In this document: in pieces, positions 36,223 through 44,443 of the stretch | How the letters are laid out: each line of letters starts with the position of its first letter | Position numbering within the stretch: the first letter of the stretch is position 1 | Origin: JAAYAY01 sp964563135 | GTDB lineage: Bacteria; Planctomycetota; Planctomycetia; Pirellulales; Thermoguttaceae | Length of the DNA: 64,000 bases | Assembly: GCA_964563135.1 (NCBI GenBank) | Contig: CAZLWV010000006.1 | Span: forward strand, 30,077-94,076 | Direction of reading: 5' to 3' | Made by a program: the position numbers and the translations under genes | Notes under the pieces: generated by a model | The model's database searches: none | What the model saw: only the letters and a program-made list of their open reading frames with translations | Told to the model about the DNA's origin: nothing

Positions 36223-37113
36223 TCAAGAGGGGGGCAGGTCCGTGGTCTTGCCTGTGCCGGGCGATAGGAGGGGGCACCGCTCAGCCAGAGCGGCCAGCAG
36301 AAGCAGCGCCGACGGCATCGGTCCCATCCGATCCGGCACGGATTTCGCAACCTGCTCCAGCCACGCCTCGGCTTCTGCGGGACGTCGGCCATGCGCCGTC
36401 AGCCCCATCAACCCCCAGGCAAACGACACGGGCGTCGTCCGCGGCGAGATCGCGCGGCCGAGGTATGCCAGGGAACGCTCGACGCGCCCGTCGCAGTCCG
36501 GCTCGCCGGCCAGCGCCAGCATGGCCATGCCCGTCGACTGAATGTAGGGGGGAAGCACCTTGCCCAGCACGATCGTGTTGCCAAAATTGCAGCCGCCGCC
36601 AGGCAATTGCCGGTCGATGAGCAGTTCGACCGCCTCGCGCACGCGCGGGTGCCGGCCGAGCTCGGATCTCTTGAGAGCCAGCACCTGCAGGGCCGTCGGC
36701 TCTACCCAGGAATGCGTCCCTTCGACCCAGGGCCAGGCCGACAGCGTCATCTGGTGGCCGAACAGCTCGCTCGGTTCGCCGCGCTCGCCGTAGATCGATA
36801 GCGACCAGTGGTTGCCTTTCTCGATTTGCCCCGCAAAACGGTTCAGCTCGCCGCCGGTCGCTTGCCAGGCAAGAACCGCCAAGGGCGTCGGCCAGCACGG
36901 CTTCGCCGCGTTCTGCCGCACACCGAGGCTCCCGTCGGCAGCCTGCAGGCCGGCGAGCCACTCGGCGGCGGCTCGGGCCTGGGCCAATGAAGACCAGCCC
37001 GCCAGGGCCAGGGCGGCCAGGGCCGTCGGCTCGGTGGCGGGCGGTTGCCCGGGATAGTACCCGCATATCGGTTGCCTTGCCAGGCTCTCGATCGCGGAAG
37101 AGATCCAGTTCAT
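36223..37113 (-). CDS. Prenyltransferase / squalene-oxidase repeat protein
   Basis: A 296-aa protein of alpha-alpha barrel repeats of the prenyltransferase/squalene cyclase type (LAGLQAADGSLGVRQN, WVEPTALQVLALKRSEL, RQLPGGGCNFGNTIV, TGMAMLALAG, VSFAWGLMGL). No signal peptide was seen and no DxDD cyclase motif was noticed, so a terpene-cyclase activity is not claimed. The ATG at 37113 has AGGA five bases upstream. It is first in a two-gene operon with the DUF362 gene. Confidence 0.8.
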   Translation of the reverse strand: MNWISSAIESLARQPICGYYPGQPPATEPTALAALALAGWSSLAQARAAAEWLAGLQAADGSLGVRQNAAKPCWPTPLAVLAWQATGGELNRFAGQIEKGNHWSLSIYGERGEPSELFGHQMTLSAWPWVEGTHSWVEPTALQVLALKRSELGRHPRVREAVELLIDRQLPGGGCNFGNTIVLGKVLPPYIQSTGMAMLALAGEPDCDGRVERSLAYLGRAISPRTTPVSFAWGLMGLTAHGRRPAEAEAWLEQVAKSVPDRMGPMPSALLLLAALAERCPLLSPGTGKTTDLPPS

Positions 37114-37311
37114 CGAAGTCCTGCCTGTTGGACGCGATCCTGAAAACAGATTCCTCCCGAATCGTACCTTATATTTCTTCCGGCAAGTGACACCATACAG
37201 GCGGTCCCCAGGCAGGGCTCGCAGGAGGGGTGATTCCGGATGCAACGCCCCCGGGGCAGCACGCAGGAAATAAGGTGAAAGAATTCCCCAAGAAAAGTTA
37301 AACTCGCCGAT

Positions 37312-37339
37312 TTGACTTCTGCCCTCCGTGACATAGTTT
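37312..37339 (+). promoter_or_regulatory. Possible promoter of the riboswitch-pilin transcript
   Basis: TTGACT (37312-37317), a 16-base spacer and TAGTTT (37334-37339) lie about 130 bases before the c-di-GMP aptamer. The match is partial. Nothing else is evident between 37114 and this site. Confidence 0.3.
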
Positions 37340-37470
37340 TCAATACAGAGGATGCGACGACTTCGGTTCTCGCCCTCGAAATCGAGAGTCCTTATCCGTC
37401 GGCTGCAGCTTACTTGTCTACCCGACGTGACTCTCATGACAACCAGAGGCCTGCCGCCTCCCATCCTCGA

Positions 37471-37550
37471 TAAAGGCAAACCGGCTGCAAAGCCGGGACG
37501 CAAAGCCAAGGGCCGGGACAACCCCCGGTAGCCTGGTTGCCGAAGGGATG
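37471..37550 (+). promoter_or_regulatory. Cyclic-di-GMP-I (GEMM-I) riboswitch aptamer
   Basis: The core matches the GEMM-I consensus: AAAGGCAAACC, a P2 stem CCGGCT-GCAA-AGCCGG capped by a GNRA loop, the invariant GGGACGCAAAGCC, a P3 stem built around GGGCCGGG / CCCCCGG, and the receptor strand GGTAGCCTGGTTGCCGA. Sequence and order agree with the Vc2 aptamer. It lies in the long leader of the Flp pilin gene, so c-di-GMP should control pilin expression. Confidence 0.9.
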
Positions 37551-37685
37551 ACGCCGCCGACCGCAAGTCGGCGGGAGGAACAGTGCCGGAAGCAATCGCC
37601 TTCCGCCACGGAACCTCGGTACTGACCCATGTCATTGAGCCAATCGGCCGCGAGCGAGGAAGAGGCACTTCCCTGTAATGGTAGA

Positions 37686-37765
37686 GGGTTTCCGACGATG
37701 CACCAGCAGGCAGCGTCTCCCGGCATGGGGGCGTGACGTCGGAGGAATCCCGCCTTGTTTTTTTT
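37686..37765 (+). terminator. Candidate riboswitch-controlled terminator before the pilin gene
   Basis: A stem pairing TCCGACG (37691-37697) with CGTCGGA (37737-37743), extendable by GGGTT with AATCCC, is followed a few bases later by eight T (37758-37765). It lies between the aptamer and the pilin start. Alternative pairings exist: GGCGGGA (37570-37576) could bind TCCCGCC (37748-37754) or join the CCGCCGA/TCGGCGG hairpin at 37554-37574. Confidence 0.45.
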
Positions 37766-37828
37766 CCGGATGGCCCTGGTCCAGGCGAACCAATCACGCC
37801 CCCAGGTCCACGAATTTGGAGGAACTCA

Positions 37829-38038
37829 ATGAGATCGCTCGCCCAGAAAGTGCAACGTTTCCTCGTTTCGGAAGATGGCCCCACTGCAGTCGAGTACGCG
37901 GTGATGCTCGCCTTGATCATCATCGTCTGCCTGACGGCGATTAGCTCCCTCGGTACGGCCACGTCGGATCAGTTCGACAGGATCACGACCGAGCTCGGCA
38001 ACGCTACCGCGAATGCTGGCACAGTCGGCACAACCTGA
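37829..38038 (+). CDS. flp: Flp/Tad pilin
   Basis: A 69-aa pilin precursor. A short basic leader (MRSLAQKVQRFLVSEDG) is followed by the Flp motif PTAVEYAVMLALIIIVCLTA, with Glu and Tyr at mature positions 5 and 6 if cleavage is after Gly17. It polymerises into the Tad pilus after cleavage by the prepilin peptidase encoded downstream. The SD GGAGGAA precedes the ATG at 37829. A c-di-GMP riboswitch and candidate terminator precede it and a strong terminator follows it, so it is probably its own transcript. Confidence 0.93.
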   Translation: MRSLAQKVQRFLVSEDGPTAVEYAVMLALIIIVCLTAISSLGTATSDQFDRITTELGNATANAGTVGTT

Positions 38039-38125
38039 TTGGGATTCGCAAACAGGAAAGGTCATCCTCGCGGCAGTGCTGCTTGATCCGATCAAGTAGC
38101 GCAACCGCATGGACCGGAAAATCAG

Positions 38126-38169
38126 CCCCCTCGGCTGTCCAAGATTTTGGCGCCGAGGGGGTTTTTTTT
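38126..38169 (+). terminator. Strong intrinsic terminator after the pilin gene
   Basis: Perfect 10-bp stem CCCCCTCGGC / GCCGAGGGGG (38126-38135, 38152-38161) followed by eight T. It separates the abundant pilin message from the downstream Tad genes. Confidence 0.92.
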
Positions 38170-38295
38170 GGCCTAGACTTTCTTGGAGCCGGCCCGCAGC
38201 GATCGACTGCCGACCGCGCGGCAATTCCCGGGCTCTCCGGCAGGTTTCCCGCCTGCCAGCACTTCCGTCCTTCCTGCAGGCAAAGGAGTTCGCTG

Positions 38296-38406
38296 GTGAA
38301 CCCGGCCCTTTATCCCTCCCTCTACCTGATCGCCGCCCAGTTCGTCCTGGTGTTCGCCACGATCACTGCAAGCTGGATGAACCTTTGGTTGAACGGCCGG
38401 GCGTAA
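38296..38406 (+). CDS. Small single-pass membrane protein in the Tad locus
   Basis: A 36-codon frame starting at GTG with AAAGGAG seven bases upstream. The product has one hydrophobic helix (LYLIAAQFVLVFATITASWM) and ends WLNGRA. It sits between the pilin terminator and the prepilin peptidase gene. The good ribosome site and membrane composition support it, but no family is recognised and it could be a leader peptide. Confidence 0.45.
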   Translation: MNPALYPSLYLIAAQFVLVFATITASWMNLWLNGRA

Positions 38407-38463
38407 CACCAACACCGCGCCCGATGCGTCTTGGCTAACGACTATTCCACGGAGAACAGCACG

Positions 38464-39039
38464 ATGTTGGAAATGGTTTCCGATCAACTGGCAGACAATA
38501 CGGTCCTCGTCTGGACCGTCTGGGGACTGGTCAGCGCGGTCCTGATCGTGGCGGCCGTTATCGACGGGCGGCAACTCAAGGTGCCCAACTGGATCACCTT
38601 CCCCATGATCCTCTCCGGCTGGCTCGCCAGCGGCATCATCTACGGCTGGGGCGGCCTGGGAGCCAGCCTCTGGGGAACCGCCATCGGCCTCGGCCTCCTC
38701 CTGCCGGCCTATGCCATCGGCGGCATGGGCGCCGGCGACGTGAAATTGCTGGCCGGCGTCGGGGCCTGGGCCGGAGCCTCGCAGACTCTCTGGGCCTTCA
38801 TCGTCTCGGCCATCATCGGCGCCATCCTCGCCGTGATCATGGTGGTCGTCAGCCGGAAATGGTCGCACCACCAGAAACAGTTCCTCAGCATCCTGTCCGA
38901 GATTCTGATCATCCGCAGCCCGAGCAAACTCTCGGAAATTGCGGCCGAGCGAAAACCCAGAATGATGCTCCTTCCTTACGGGATCCCGATCGCCATCGGC
39001 ACGATCGGCTACTTCGCCTACCTGGGGATCAACCTGTGA
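38464..39039 (+). CDS. cpaA: Prepilin peptidase (CpaA/TadV, A24 family)
   Basis: A 191-aa membrane aspartic protease that cleaves the Flp pilin leader. The two catalytic Asp are in AAVIDGRQLKVPN and GMGAGDVKLLAG, the A24 signature. About five or six hydrophobic helices are visible. It lacks the N-terminal methylase domain, as expected for TadV/CpaA. The ATG at 38464 has GGAG nine bases upstream; a TTG at 38431 is an alternative. A hydrophilic loop near 150-175 (LSILSEILIIRSPSKLSEIA) is somewhat long. Confidence 0.9.
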   Translation: MLEMVSDQLADNTVLVWTVWGLVSAVLIVAAVIDGRQLKVPNWITFPMILSGWLASGIIYGWGGLGASLWGTAIGLGLLLPAYAIGGMGAGDVKLLAGVGAWAGASQTLWAFIVSAIIGAILAVIMVVVSRKWSHHQKQFLSILSEILIIRSPSKLSEIAAERKPRMMLLPYGIPIAIGTIGYFAYLGINL

Positions 39040-39458
39040 TTCGCCACTCCCCCAAATTGCCTGTTTTCGCACGTCATCCGGGCCTGCGGCCGACCCCGGT
39101 CGAGCAAGCCGGAAAGGAAACGGCCTGCAAGTTGGAGAAAGTAGGCCGATCCTGCCGAAGAAGAGGACAGGGTGTGGTTTCGTCCCCTGCCGCCAAGCGC
39201 ACGGGCCAGTGCGCCGGCGGCCACGGGTGGGACCGAGACTCCACGGGAGGAATAGATGATGCAGGGCCATGCCCTGCAGCGGAAACGCACCCGGGAAAGC
39301 AGGGCCGAGCGGCGTTGGGCCGGCATTGCCCTGGCAATCCCCTACACAAGACATGTCGAGAGACCGTCCCTTGATGAACGACTCGGCGGACGGGGTCCCT
39401 CTTGGCACGGCCTTGGGGGCGACCGCCGATCCTCCCGAGGCAGCAAACGGAACTTCTC
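39040..39458. other. Spacer between cpaA and cpaB
   Basis: About 420 nt. A 73-codon frame beginning at 39256 follows GGGAGGAATAG but encodes an Arg/Gly-rich sequence without resemblance to any pilus protein, so no gene is called. Confidence 0.4.
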
Positions 39459-40586
39459 ATGCAATCGAAGTCACTAATTTTGCTTGTTGTCGCCCTGGCT
39501 TGCGGCGTGGTCGCGTCGATCGGCATCACCCAGGTGATGGCCCACCGCTCTGCGGTTCCCGCCGTCCAAGATGTGGAGACCTTGCCGGTCTTCGTCGTCA
39601 AGGAAGATGTCCCCCTCGGCAGTGTGCTCGACGCCGAAAAACTCAAGCTCGAGAATTGGCCCAAGGACAAGGTGCCCGCAGGCGTGCTGGGCAAGCTCGA
39701 GGACATTGAAGGCCGGCGGCCCCGTACCAAACTGTTTGCCGGAGAGCCTGTTCTCGATGTCAAGCTGCTGAGCAAAGGCGAGAGCGCCGGAGGTGCGGCC
39801 GTTCAGATTCCGCAGGGCTATCGCTCCGTCCCCGTGAAAGTCGACGAGGTCAGCGGCGGCGCGGCCATGATCCTTCCGGGCGATCGCGTCGACGTGCTCG
39901 TCTACGCCCGCGAGAGCAAGGAAATCCGCACCACGATGACCAAGACCATCCTCCAGGACATCAAGGTCTTCGCCGTCGATTCCACCTGGACTCTCGAATC
40001 CGACGAAAACGGGCAGTCGATTCGCGCCAAGACGATTTCGCTGCTCCTCACTCCCGAACAGACCGAACGCGTGATGCTGGCCAGCGAGCTGGGCAAGATC
40101 CGCCTGGCCCTGCGAAGCCCCACCGACCGTGAGGAAGCAGAATTGCCGGAAGAGGGGCACCGGGTCGGCCAGATCTTCGGCGACTCCGAGGTTGCCGATC
40201 GAGAGAAAGACAGCGTTCTGGCCTTGTCGGCCAATGCCCAGCTTCAAGCAGCCGCATCCGCGGCCGTCCCGGTGGCGTCCGACCGGCCGAGCCACACCGT
40301 CCGCTTGATCAGCGGGTCACAGGTTCAAGAGGTCGTGATGCAGAGCCAGACCGAGACGCTTCCCGCCGGAGTCGCCGATCCCTCCGATACCTCGGGCGGA
40401 TCGTCCGCATCGTTCCTCTGGAAGATCATTTCGGGCCCTCCGTCGATGACCGGCGCTGCCCAGGCAAAAAAACCCGAGCCGGCGGCAAGCGCCAAGCCCG
40501 ACGCCGCTCCAACCCACGAACCGGCTGCTGAGCCGGTGCCGGAACCGGAGCCGGCCGAACCGCAGGATATCAGGGCTCCCGGTTGA
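39459..40586 (+). CDS. cpaB: Flp pilus assembly protein CpaB (RcpC)
   Basis: A 375-aa periplasmic protein with an N-terminal membrane anchor (LILLVVALACGVVASIGI). A SAF domain follows (VFVVKEDVPLGSVLDAEKLKLENWP through GYRSVPVKVDEVSGGAAMILPGDRVDVLV), typical of CpaB/RcpC. The C-terminal part is a Pro/Ala/Glu tail (PEPEPAEPQ). CpaB links the pilus to the secretin and peptidoglycan in related systems. The ATG at 39459 is set by homology. The secretin gene follows. Confidence 0.9.
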   Translation: MQSKSLILLVVALACGVVASIGITQVMAHRSAVPAVQDVETLPVFVVKEDVPLGSVLDAEKLKLENWPKDKVPAGVLGKLEDIEGRRPRTKLFAGEPVLDVKLLSKGESAGGAAVQIPQGYRSVPVKVDEVSGGAAMILPGDRVDVLVYARESKEIRTTMTKTILQDIKVFAVDSTWTLESDENGQSIRAKTISLLLTPEQTERVMLASELGKIRLALRSPTDREEAELPEEGHRVGQIFGDSEVADREKDSVLALSANAQLQAAASAAVPVASDRPSHTVRLISGSQVQEVVMQSQTETLPAGVADPSDTSGGSSASFLWKIISGPPSMTGAAQAKKPEPAASAKPDAAPTHEPAAEPVPEPEPAEPQDIRAPG

Positions 40587-40914
40587 TGCCGGCAGCCGCG
40601 TCGAAGGACAGGCCGCGCCCCATGAGGATCGGGCCAGCCGTCCGGAGACCAACCATACGATACGTTTTGCTGTGGGAAGCCCAGCCAGTGGGCTTCCCGT
40701 TCACGGATGAACGAACTTGAATGACATTTCGGTCCCGGGCCACCGGCGCGAGCGGCTGCACCGCCTGTTCGCCCCCCGCGGCGCGCGGAACCGAAGTACC
40801 AGCAGAAATTCGGGGGCCGCTGACAAGATCGCCGTCCGGGCATCGCCATGCCCGCGGAAAATGGTCTTGTCAGGACTTCGCAGGATTTCGGCAAAGATCA
40901 AGGAAGATGCAAGG
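40587..40914. other. Spacer between cpaB and cpaC
   Basis: About 330 nt. An open frame in phase with cpaC continues upstream but is Arg/Ala-rich and lacks resemblance; no separate gene or hairpin is evident. Confidence 0.4.
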
Positions 40915-42621
40915 ATGGTTAGGAAAGCGATCGGGGCTCTTCTTCTTCTCTCCATCGCCGGATCGATCCTGGGAGCGGCCGCCAAGGCCGCTGAGCCCGT
41001 CGGAAATCGTCCCGCGTCGATCATTCACCGCATCACCGCGGCCAACGAACGGCAACAGATGGTGGTCAACACCAGCCGGATCCTGACCCTCGACCGGAAG
41101 ATCCCGCAGGCACAGGTCAACAATCCGGAAATCCTCGACCTGACTCCCCTGTCGCCCACGGAGGTCCAGCTTGCCGCGAAGAAACCCGGCGTCACCCAGG
41201 TCAACCTCTGGGACGAAGACAACAAGATCTACACCGTCGATGTGATCGTCTACGGCGACACCCGCGAACTGGAACTGATCCTCGCCGAGCAGTTCCCCAA
41301 CGCCTCGCTCAAGGTTCGCGGATACGCCGACAGCGTCCTCGTCTCGGGGTTCGTCGACCATGCCTATGACGTGAACTCCATCACCCAGATCGCCCAGACA
41401 TTCTACCCCAATAAGGTCACCACCCGTTTGCAGGTTGGGGGCGTGCAGGAGGTTCTCCTTCACGTGAAGGTCATGGAGGTGTCACGCACGAAGATGCGGA
41501 CCCTGGGCTTCGACTGGACCTACATCTGCGGCGCCAACGAAATCACTTCGTCGGCGGCCGGATTGATCTCGGAGGTCGTGCTTCCCGATGGCGATACCCC
41601 GGGATCCATCACCCATTCCGGCAGCAACTTCCGCTTCAACGTGATCAACGGTCCTACCACCTTCTTCGGAATCCTCGAAGCCATGCGGCACGACAACATG
41701 GCCAAGTTGCTCGCCGAACCGACCCTCGTGACCGTCAGCGGCCGGCCGGCCAGCTTCCAGTGCGGCGGCGAAGTGCCGGTGGTCACCGGAGGCGCCGTGG
41801 GCGTCTCGCCCAATACGACCTACAAACCCTATGGCACCCAGGTCGACTTCGTACCCATCGTCCTGGGCAATGGGCGAATCCGCCTGGAGATCCGCCCGGA
41901 AGTCAGCGAAATCGATCCTTCGCGCGGCACCGCCGACCAGCCGGCCTTCCGCAACCGGCGCGTCGATACGGGGGTCGAGATGGAGGCCGGGCAGACCCTC
42001 GCCATCGCCGGCTTGATCGAAACCAAGATCGAGTCGTCGCGGCAGGGAATCCCCTGGGTCAGCGAACTGCCCTACGTGGGAGCGGCCTTCCGCCGCACCC
42101 ATGAACAGCGAAACGAGGTGGAACTCCTCATTCTCGTGACCCCAGAACTCGTGGCCGCCATGGATGCCAACCAGGTGCCCCCGTGCGGCCCGGGCATGCA
42201 GACCGCCAGCCCCGACGACTGGGAACTCTTCATGAGGGGCTACCTCGAGGTTCCCAACTGCTGCACGGCCTGCGGCGGCAAAGGTTGCACCAAATGTGCC
42301 GACGTCGCCGGCAACCAGCCCGACCTGCCGCCGATGGTCGGCCAGGAGGGCCGGGTGATCGAAATGCACGAAATCCCCACGCCCGACACCCATCCAGCGC
42401 CCGCGGCCAAACCGGTTCCCCCTGCCGCTCCCGACAAACAGGTGCTGCCGGCGGCTCCCGAAGTGGTGCCCCCCGCTCCGGCGGTCCAGCCGCGGAACCA
42501 GGGACCGGTCATACCGAACGAAACGCCTGCGCCCAAGGCTCCGCCCGTGCCGACGGCAACTCGAACTACCTCGCCGCTTCCATCGATGATTGGGCCAATC
42601 GGCTATGACTCGGCCGGATAA
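40915..42621 (+). CDS. cpaC: Tad pilus secretin (CpaC/RcpA)
   Basis: A 568-aa outer-membrane secretin with a signal peptide (ending GAAAKAAEP). N-terminal pilus-specific and BON-like domains (NTSRILTLDRKIPQAQVNNP, LKVRGYADSVLVSGFVD) are followed by the secretin core (VTVSGRPASFQCGGEVPVV, YGTQVDFVPIVLGNGRIRLE, GQTLAIAGLIE, RNEVELLILVTPELV). After the core is an extra roughly 130-residue tail: a Cys cluster CCTACGGKGCTKC, similar to the CxxCxGxG knuckles of DnaJ, then Pro-rich low-complexity sequence. The ATG at 40915 has AAGGAAG upstream. Confidence 0.92.
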   Translation: MVRKAIGALLLLSIAGSILGAAAKAAEPVGNRPASIIHRITAANERQQMVVNTSRILTLDRKIPQAQVNNPEILDLTPLSPTEVQLAAKKPGVTQVNLWDEDNKIYTVDVIVYGDTRELELILAEQFPNASLKVRGYADSVLVSGFVDHAYDVNSITQIAQTFYPNKVTTRLQVGGVQEVLLHVKVMEVSRTKMRTLGFDWTYICGANEITSSAAGLISEVVLPDGDTPGSITHSGSNFRFNVINGPTTFFGILEAMRHDNMAKLLAEPTLVTVSGRPASFQCGGEVPVVTGGAVGVSPNTTYKPYGTQVDFVPIVLGNGRIRLEIRPEVSEIDPSRGTADQPAFRNRRVDTGVEMEAGQTLAIAGLIETKIESSRQGIPWVSELPYVGAAFRRTHEQRNEVELLILVTPELVAAMDANQVPPCGPGMQTASPDDWELFMRGYLEVPNCCTACGGKGCTKCADVAGNQPDLPPMVGQEGRVIEMHEIPTPDTHPAPAAKPVPPAAPDKQVLPAAPEVVPPAPAVQPRNQGPVIPNETPAPKAPPVPTATRTTSPLPSMIGPIGYDSAG

Positions 42622-42827
42622 ATAAGCCATATTCACTAGGACGCCGAATTGGTGCGCGCCTTGGCGCGCTTGACCTCGGCCCGATCGCGGGGCGGTTCGA
42701 CCGCCGACCGACAGAAGCTGCCGCTTGCCTCAGTGCGCTGCATCCTCCGGTCGAAAAGAAACACGGTCTCTGGAATCAAGTACAGGTGATCGAGAGATTC
42801 TCGATCGGCTTCATCGAACAGACTGCC

Positions 42828-44033
42828 ATGAGTAACGTCCTCCGACTGGCGATCGTTGACCCCAACGATGCGTCTCGCGAAAGCCTGAAGTCCATGTTGA
42901 TGGGCATGGACATGATTTGGCTGGAAGCCGAAGCGTCGCGATACGAGTTCTTTGCGGATGTCGTCGGGCAGACCAATCCCGATATCGGCGTGGTGGCCAT
43001 CGACGCCAACCCGGAGAAAGCCCTTCAGCTCGTCAAGCGTCTGAACGAGAAATCGCCCGAGTGCTCCGTGCTCGTCGTCAGCAAGTCGAACGACGGAAAC
43101 CTGATCCTCCAGTCCATGCGCGCGGGAGCCAAGGAGTTCCTCCCCCTGCCGGTGCGCCTCGAAGACCTGCTGGCCGCCCTCGGAAGAATCAGCGAACGGC
43201 GGTTCGGCAAGGGCGACAGCAAGCCCCGCGGCTGCCAGGTGATCGCCGTCGCCGGAGCGACGGGCGGAGTGGGCAGCACCAGCGTCGCGGTCAACCTGGG
43301 CTGCGCCCTGGCCCGGGAACAAACCCACTCCGTCGTTCTCGTCGATCTCGACCTGAGCCTCGGCGACGCCGACGTCTTCCTGGATACGATCCCCGACTAC
43401 ACCCTCGTCGATGTCGCCCAGAATGTCACCCGCCTCGACTTCTCGCTCCTCAAGCGGTCGCTCACCAAACACTCCTCCGGCGTGTTCCTGCTTCCGCGAC
43501 CCGTACAGCTCGAAGACACGTCGCTTGTCAGCTCCGAAGACCTGCAGCGCGTGATCGGACTCCTGAAAGCCACCTTCACCCACATGGTGATCGACCTCTC
43601 GAAGAGCTACAGCCCGATCGACCAGGTAGCCCTCAGGGCGGCCAACGAAATCCTCCTGGTTACCCAGCTCGACCTGCCCTGCCTCCGCAATATCGTCCGC
43701 CTCCTCGCCTCCTTCAGCCAGATGGAAGGAATGGCGGAAAAGGTCAAGATCGTGGTCAACCGAGTCGGCCTCGACAGCGGCCATATCACGCTGAAGAAGG
43801 CCAAGGACACGATCGGCCGCGATATCTTCTGGCAATTGCCCAACGACTTCCGCACCGTGATCGAGGCCCGCAACAACGGCGTGCCGCTCATCGAGCAGGC
43901 CCCCAAGGCCTCGGTGACCCAGTCGTTCACCGCCCTGGCCGACGCCCTGACCTCCGGCGGCGCCGGCGGCGAACAGCAAAGCGGCAAGAAGTCCGGCGGA
44001 CTGAGCCGCCTCTTCGGCCTCTCGAAGACCTGA
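42828..44033 (+). CDS. cpaE: Pilus-localising MinD/ParA-type protein CpaE (TadZ)
   Basis: A 401-aa cytoplasmic protein with an N-terminal degenerate receiver (LRLAIVDPNDASRESLKSML) and a MinD-like ATPase (VIAVAGATGGVGSTSVAVNL, VVLVDLDLSLGDADVFL). The P-loop has GGVGST, lacking the canonical Lys before Thr, as in many CpaE/TadZ proteins. It marks the cell pole or site for pilus assembly. The ATG at 42828 is preferred; a GTG at 42786 adds 14 residues and neither has a strong SD. The TadA/CpaF, TadB and TadC genes that normally follow are not seen. Confidence 0.9.
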   Translation: MSNVLRLAIVDPNDASRESLKSMLMGMDMIWLEAEASRYEFFADVVGQTNPDIGVVAIDANPEKALQLVKRLNEKSPECSVLVVSKSNDGNLILQSMRAGAKEFLPLPVRLEDLLAALGRISERRFGKGDSKPRGCQVIAVAGATGGVGSTSVAVNLGCALAREQTHSVVLVDLDLSLGDADVFLDTIPDYTLVDVAQNVTRLDFSLLKRSLTKHSSGVFLLPRPVQLEDTSLVSSEDLQRVIGLLKATFTHMVIDLSKSYSPIDQVALRAANEILLVTQLDLPCLRNIVRLLASFSQMEGMAEKVKIVVNRVGLDSGHITLKKAKDTIGRDIFWQLPNDFRTVIEARNNGVPLIEQAPKASVTQSFTALADALTSGGAGGEQQSGKKSGGLSRLFGLSKT

Positions 44034-44056
44034 AAACAGATCGGCCCGCTCCCCCT

Positions 44057-44106
44057 AAAAAAAACACCCCCAGAGCACCGGCAAGTAGCCAATGCCCGGG
44101 GGGCGT
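44057..44106 (-). terminator. Intrinsic terminator for the small lipoprotein gene
   Basis: Minus-strand stem ACGCCCCC (44106-44099) / GGGGGTGT (44071-44064) followed by a run of T (A in the plus strand, 44057-44063). It lies between convergent cpaE and the lipoprotein gene. Confidence 0.65.
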
Positions 44107-44149
44107 GCTGTCTGCGGAAACGCTCGGGGCGTTCGCCCGCTCAAACCGC

Positions 44150-44344
44150 TTACTTCGCGGCCTCTTCCTTCGGCGCGTCGGCAGCGCCGGCCGACTGGGC
44201 CTTCTCCGCGTCCTCGACCGCTTGATCGTTGGCTTGGATCTGGGCCTCGTCCTCCGGGGTTACCTTGGCCGGGCCGGCGCTCGATCCGCAACCGAGGCAA
44301 AACGAAACCGCCAGCAGGGCCAGAGCCCATGTGAGCTTCTTCAT
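44150..44344 (-). CDS. Small lipoprotein
   Basis: A 64-aa product with a clear lipoprotein signal (MKKLTWALALLAVSFCLGC, Cys19) and a short acidic, Ala-rich mature part (VTPEDEAQIQANDQAVEDAE). No fold or family function can be assigned. It follows the DUF1559 gene on the same strand, the same arrangement as the DUF1559-lipoprotein pair at 13.3-14.9 kb, although the two lipoproteins are unrelated in sequence. AAGGAG lies 11 bases before the ATG. Confidence 0.75.
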   Translation of the reverse strand: MKKLTWALALLAVSFCLGCGSSAGPAKVTPEDEAQIQANDQAVEDAEKAQSAGAADAPKEEAAK

Positions 44345-44443
44345 TGGTGGTCAGACTCCTTCGTGGGGGTTTATACTTGTGAGACGATCCAACCGATCGC
44401 TCACCCGTTCACTGTTTCTACCGGCAAATCGGCTCCACAACCA

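Noticed and set aside
39256..39477. 73-codon frame with GGGAGG upstream between cpaA and cpaB
   Set aside because: The ribosome-site match is good, but the Arg/Gly-rich product looks like random GC-rich translation and overlaps the start of cpaB.
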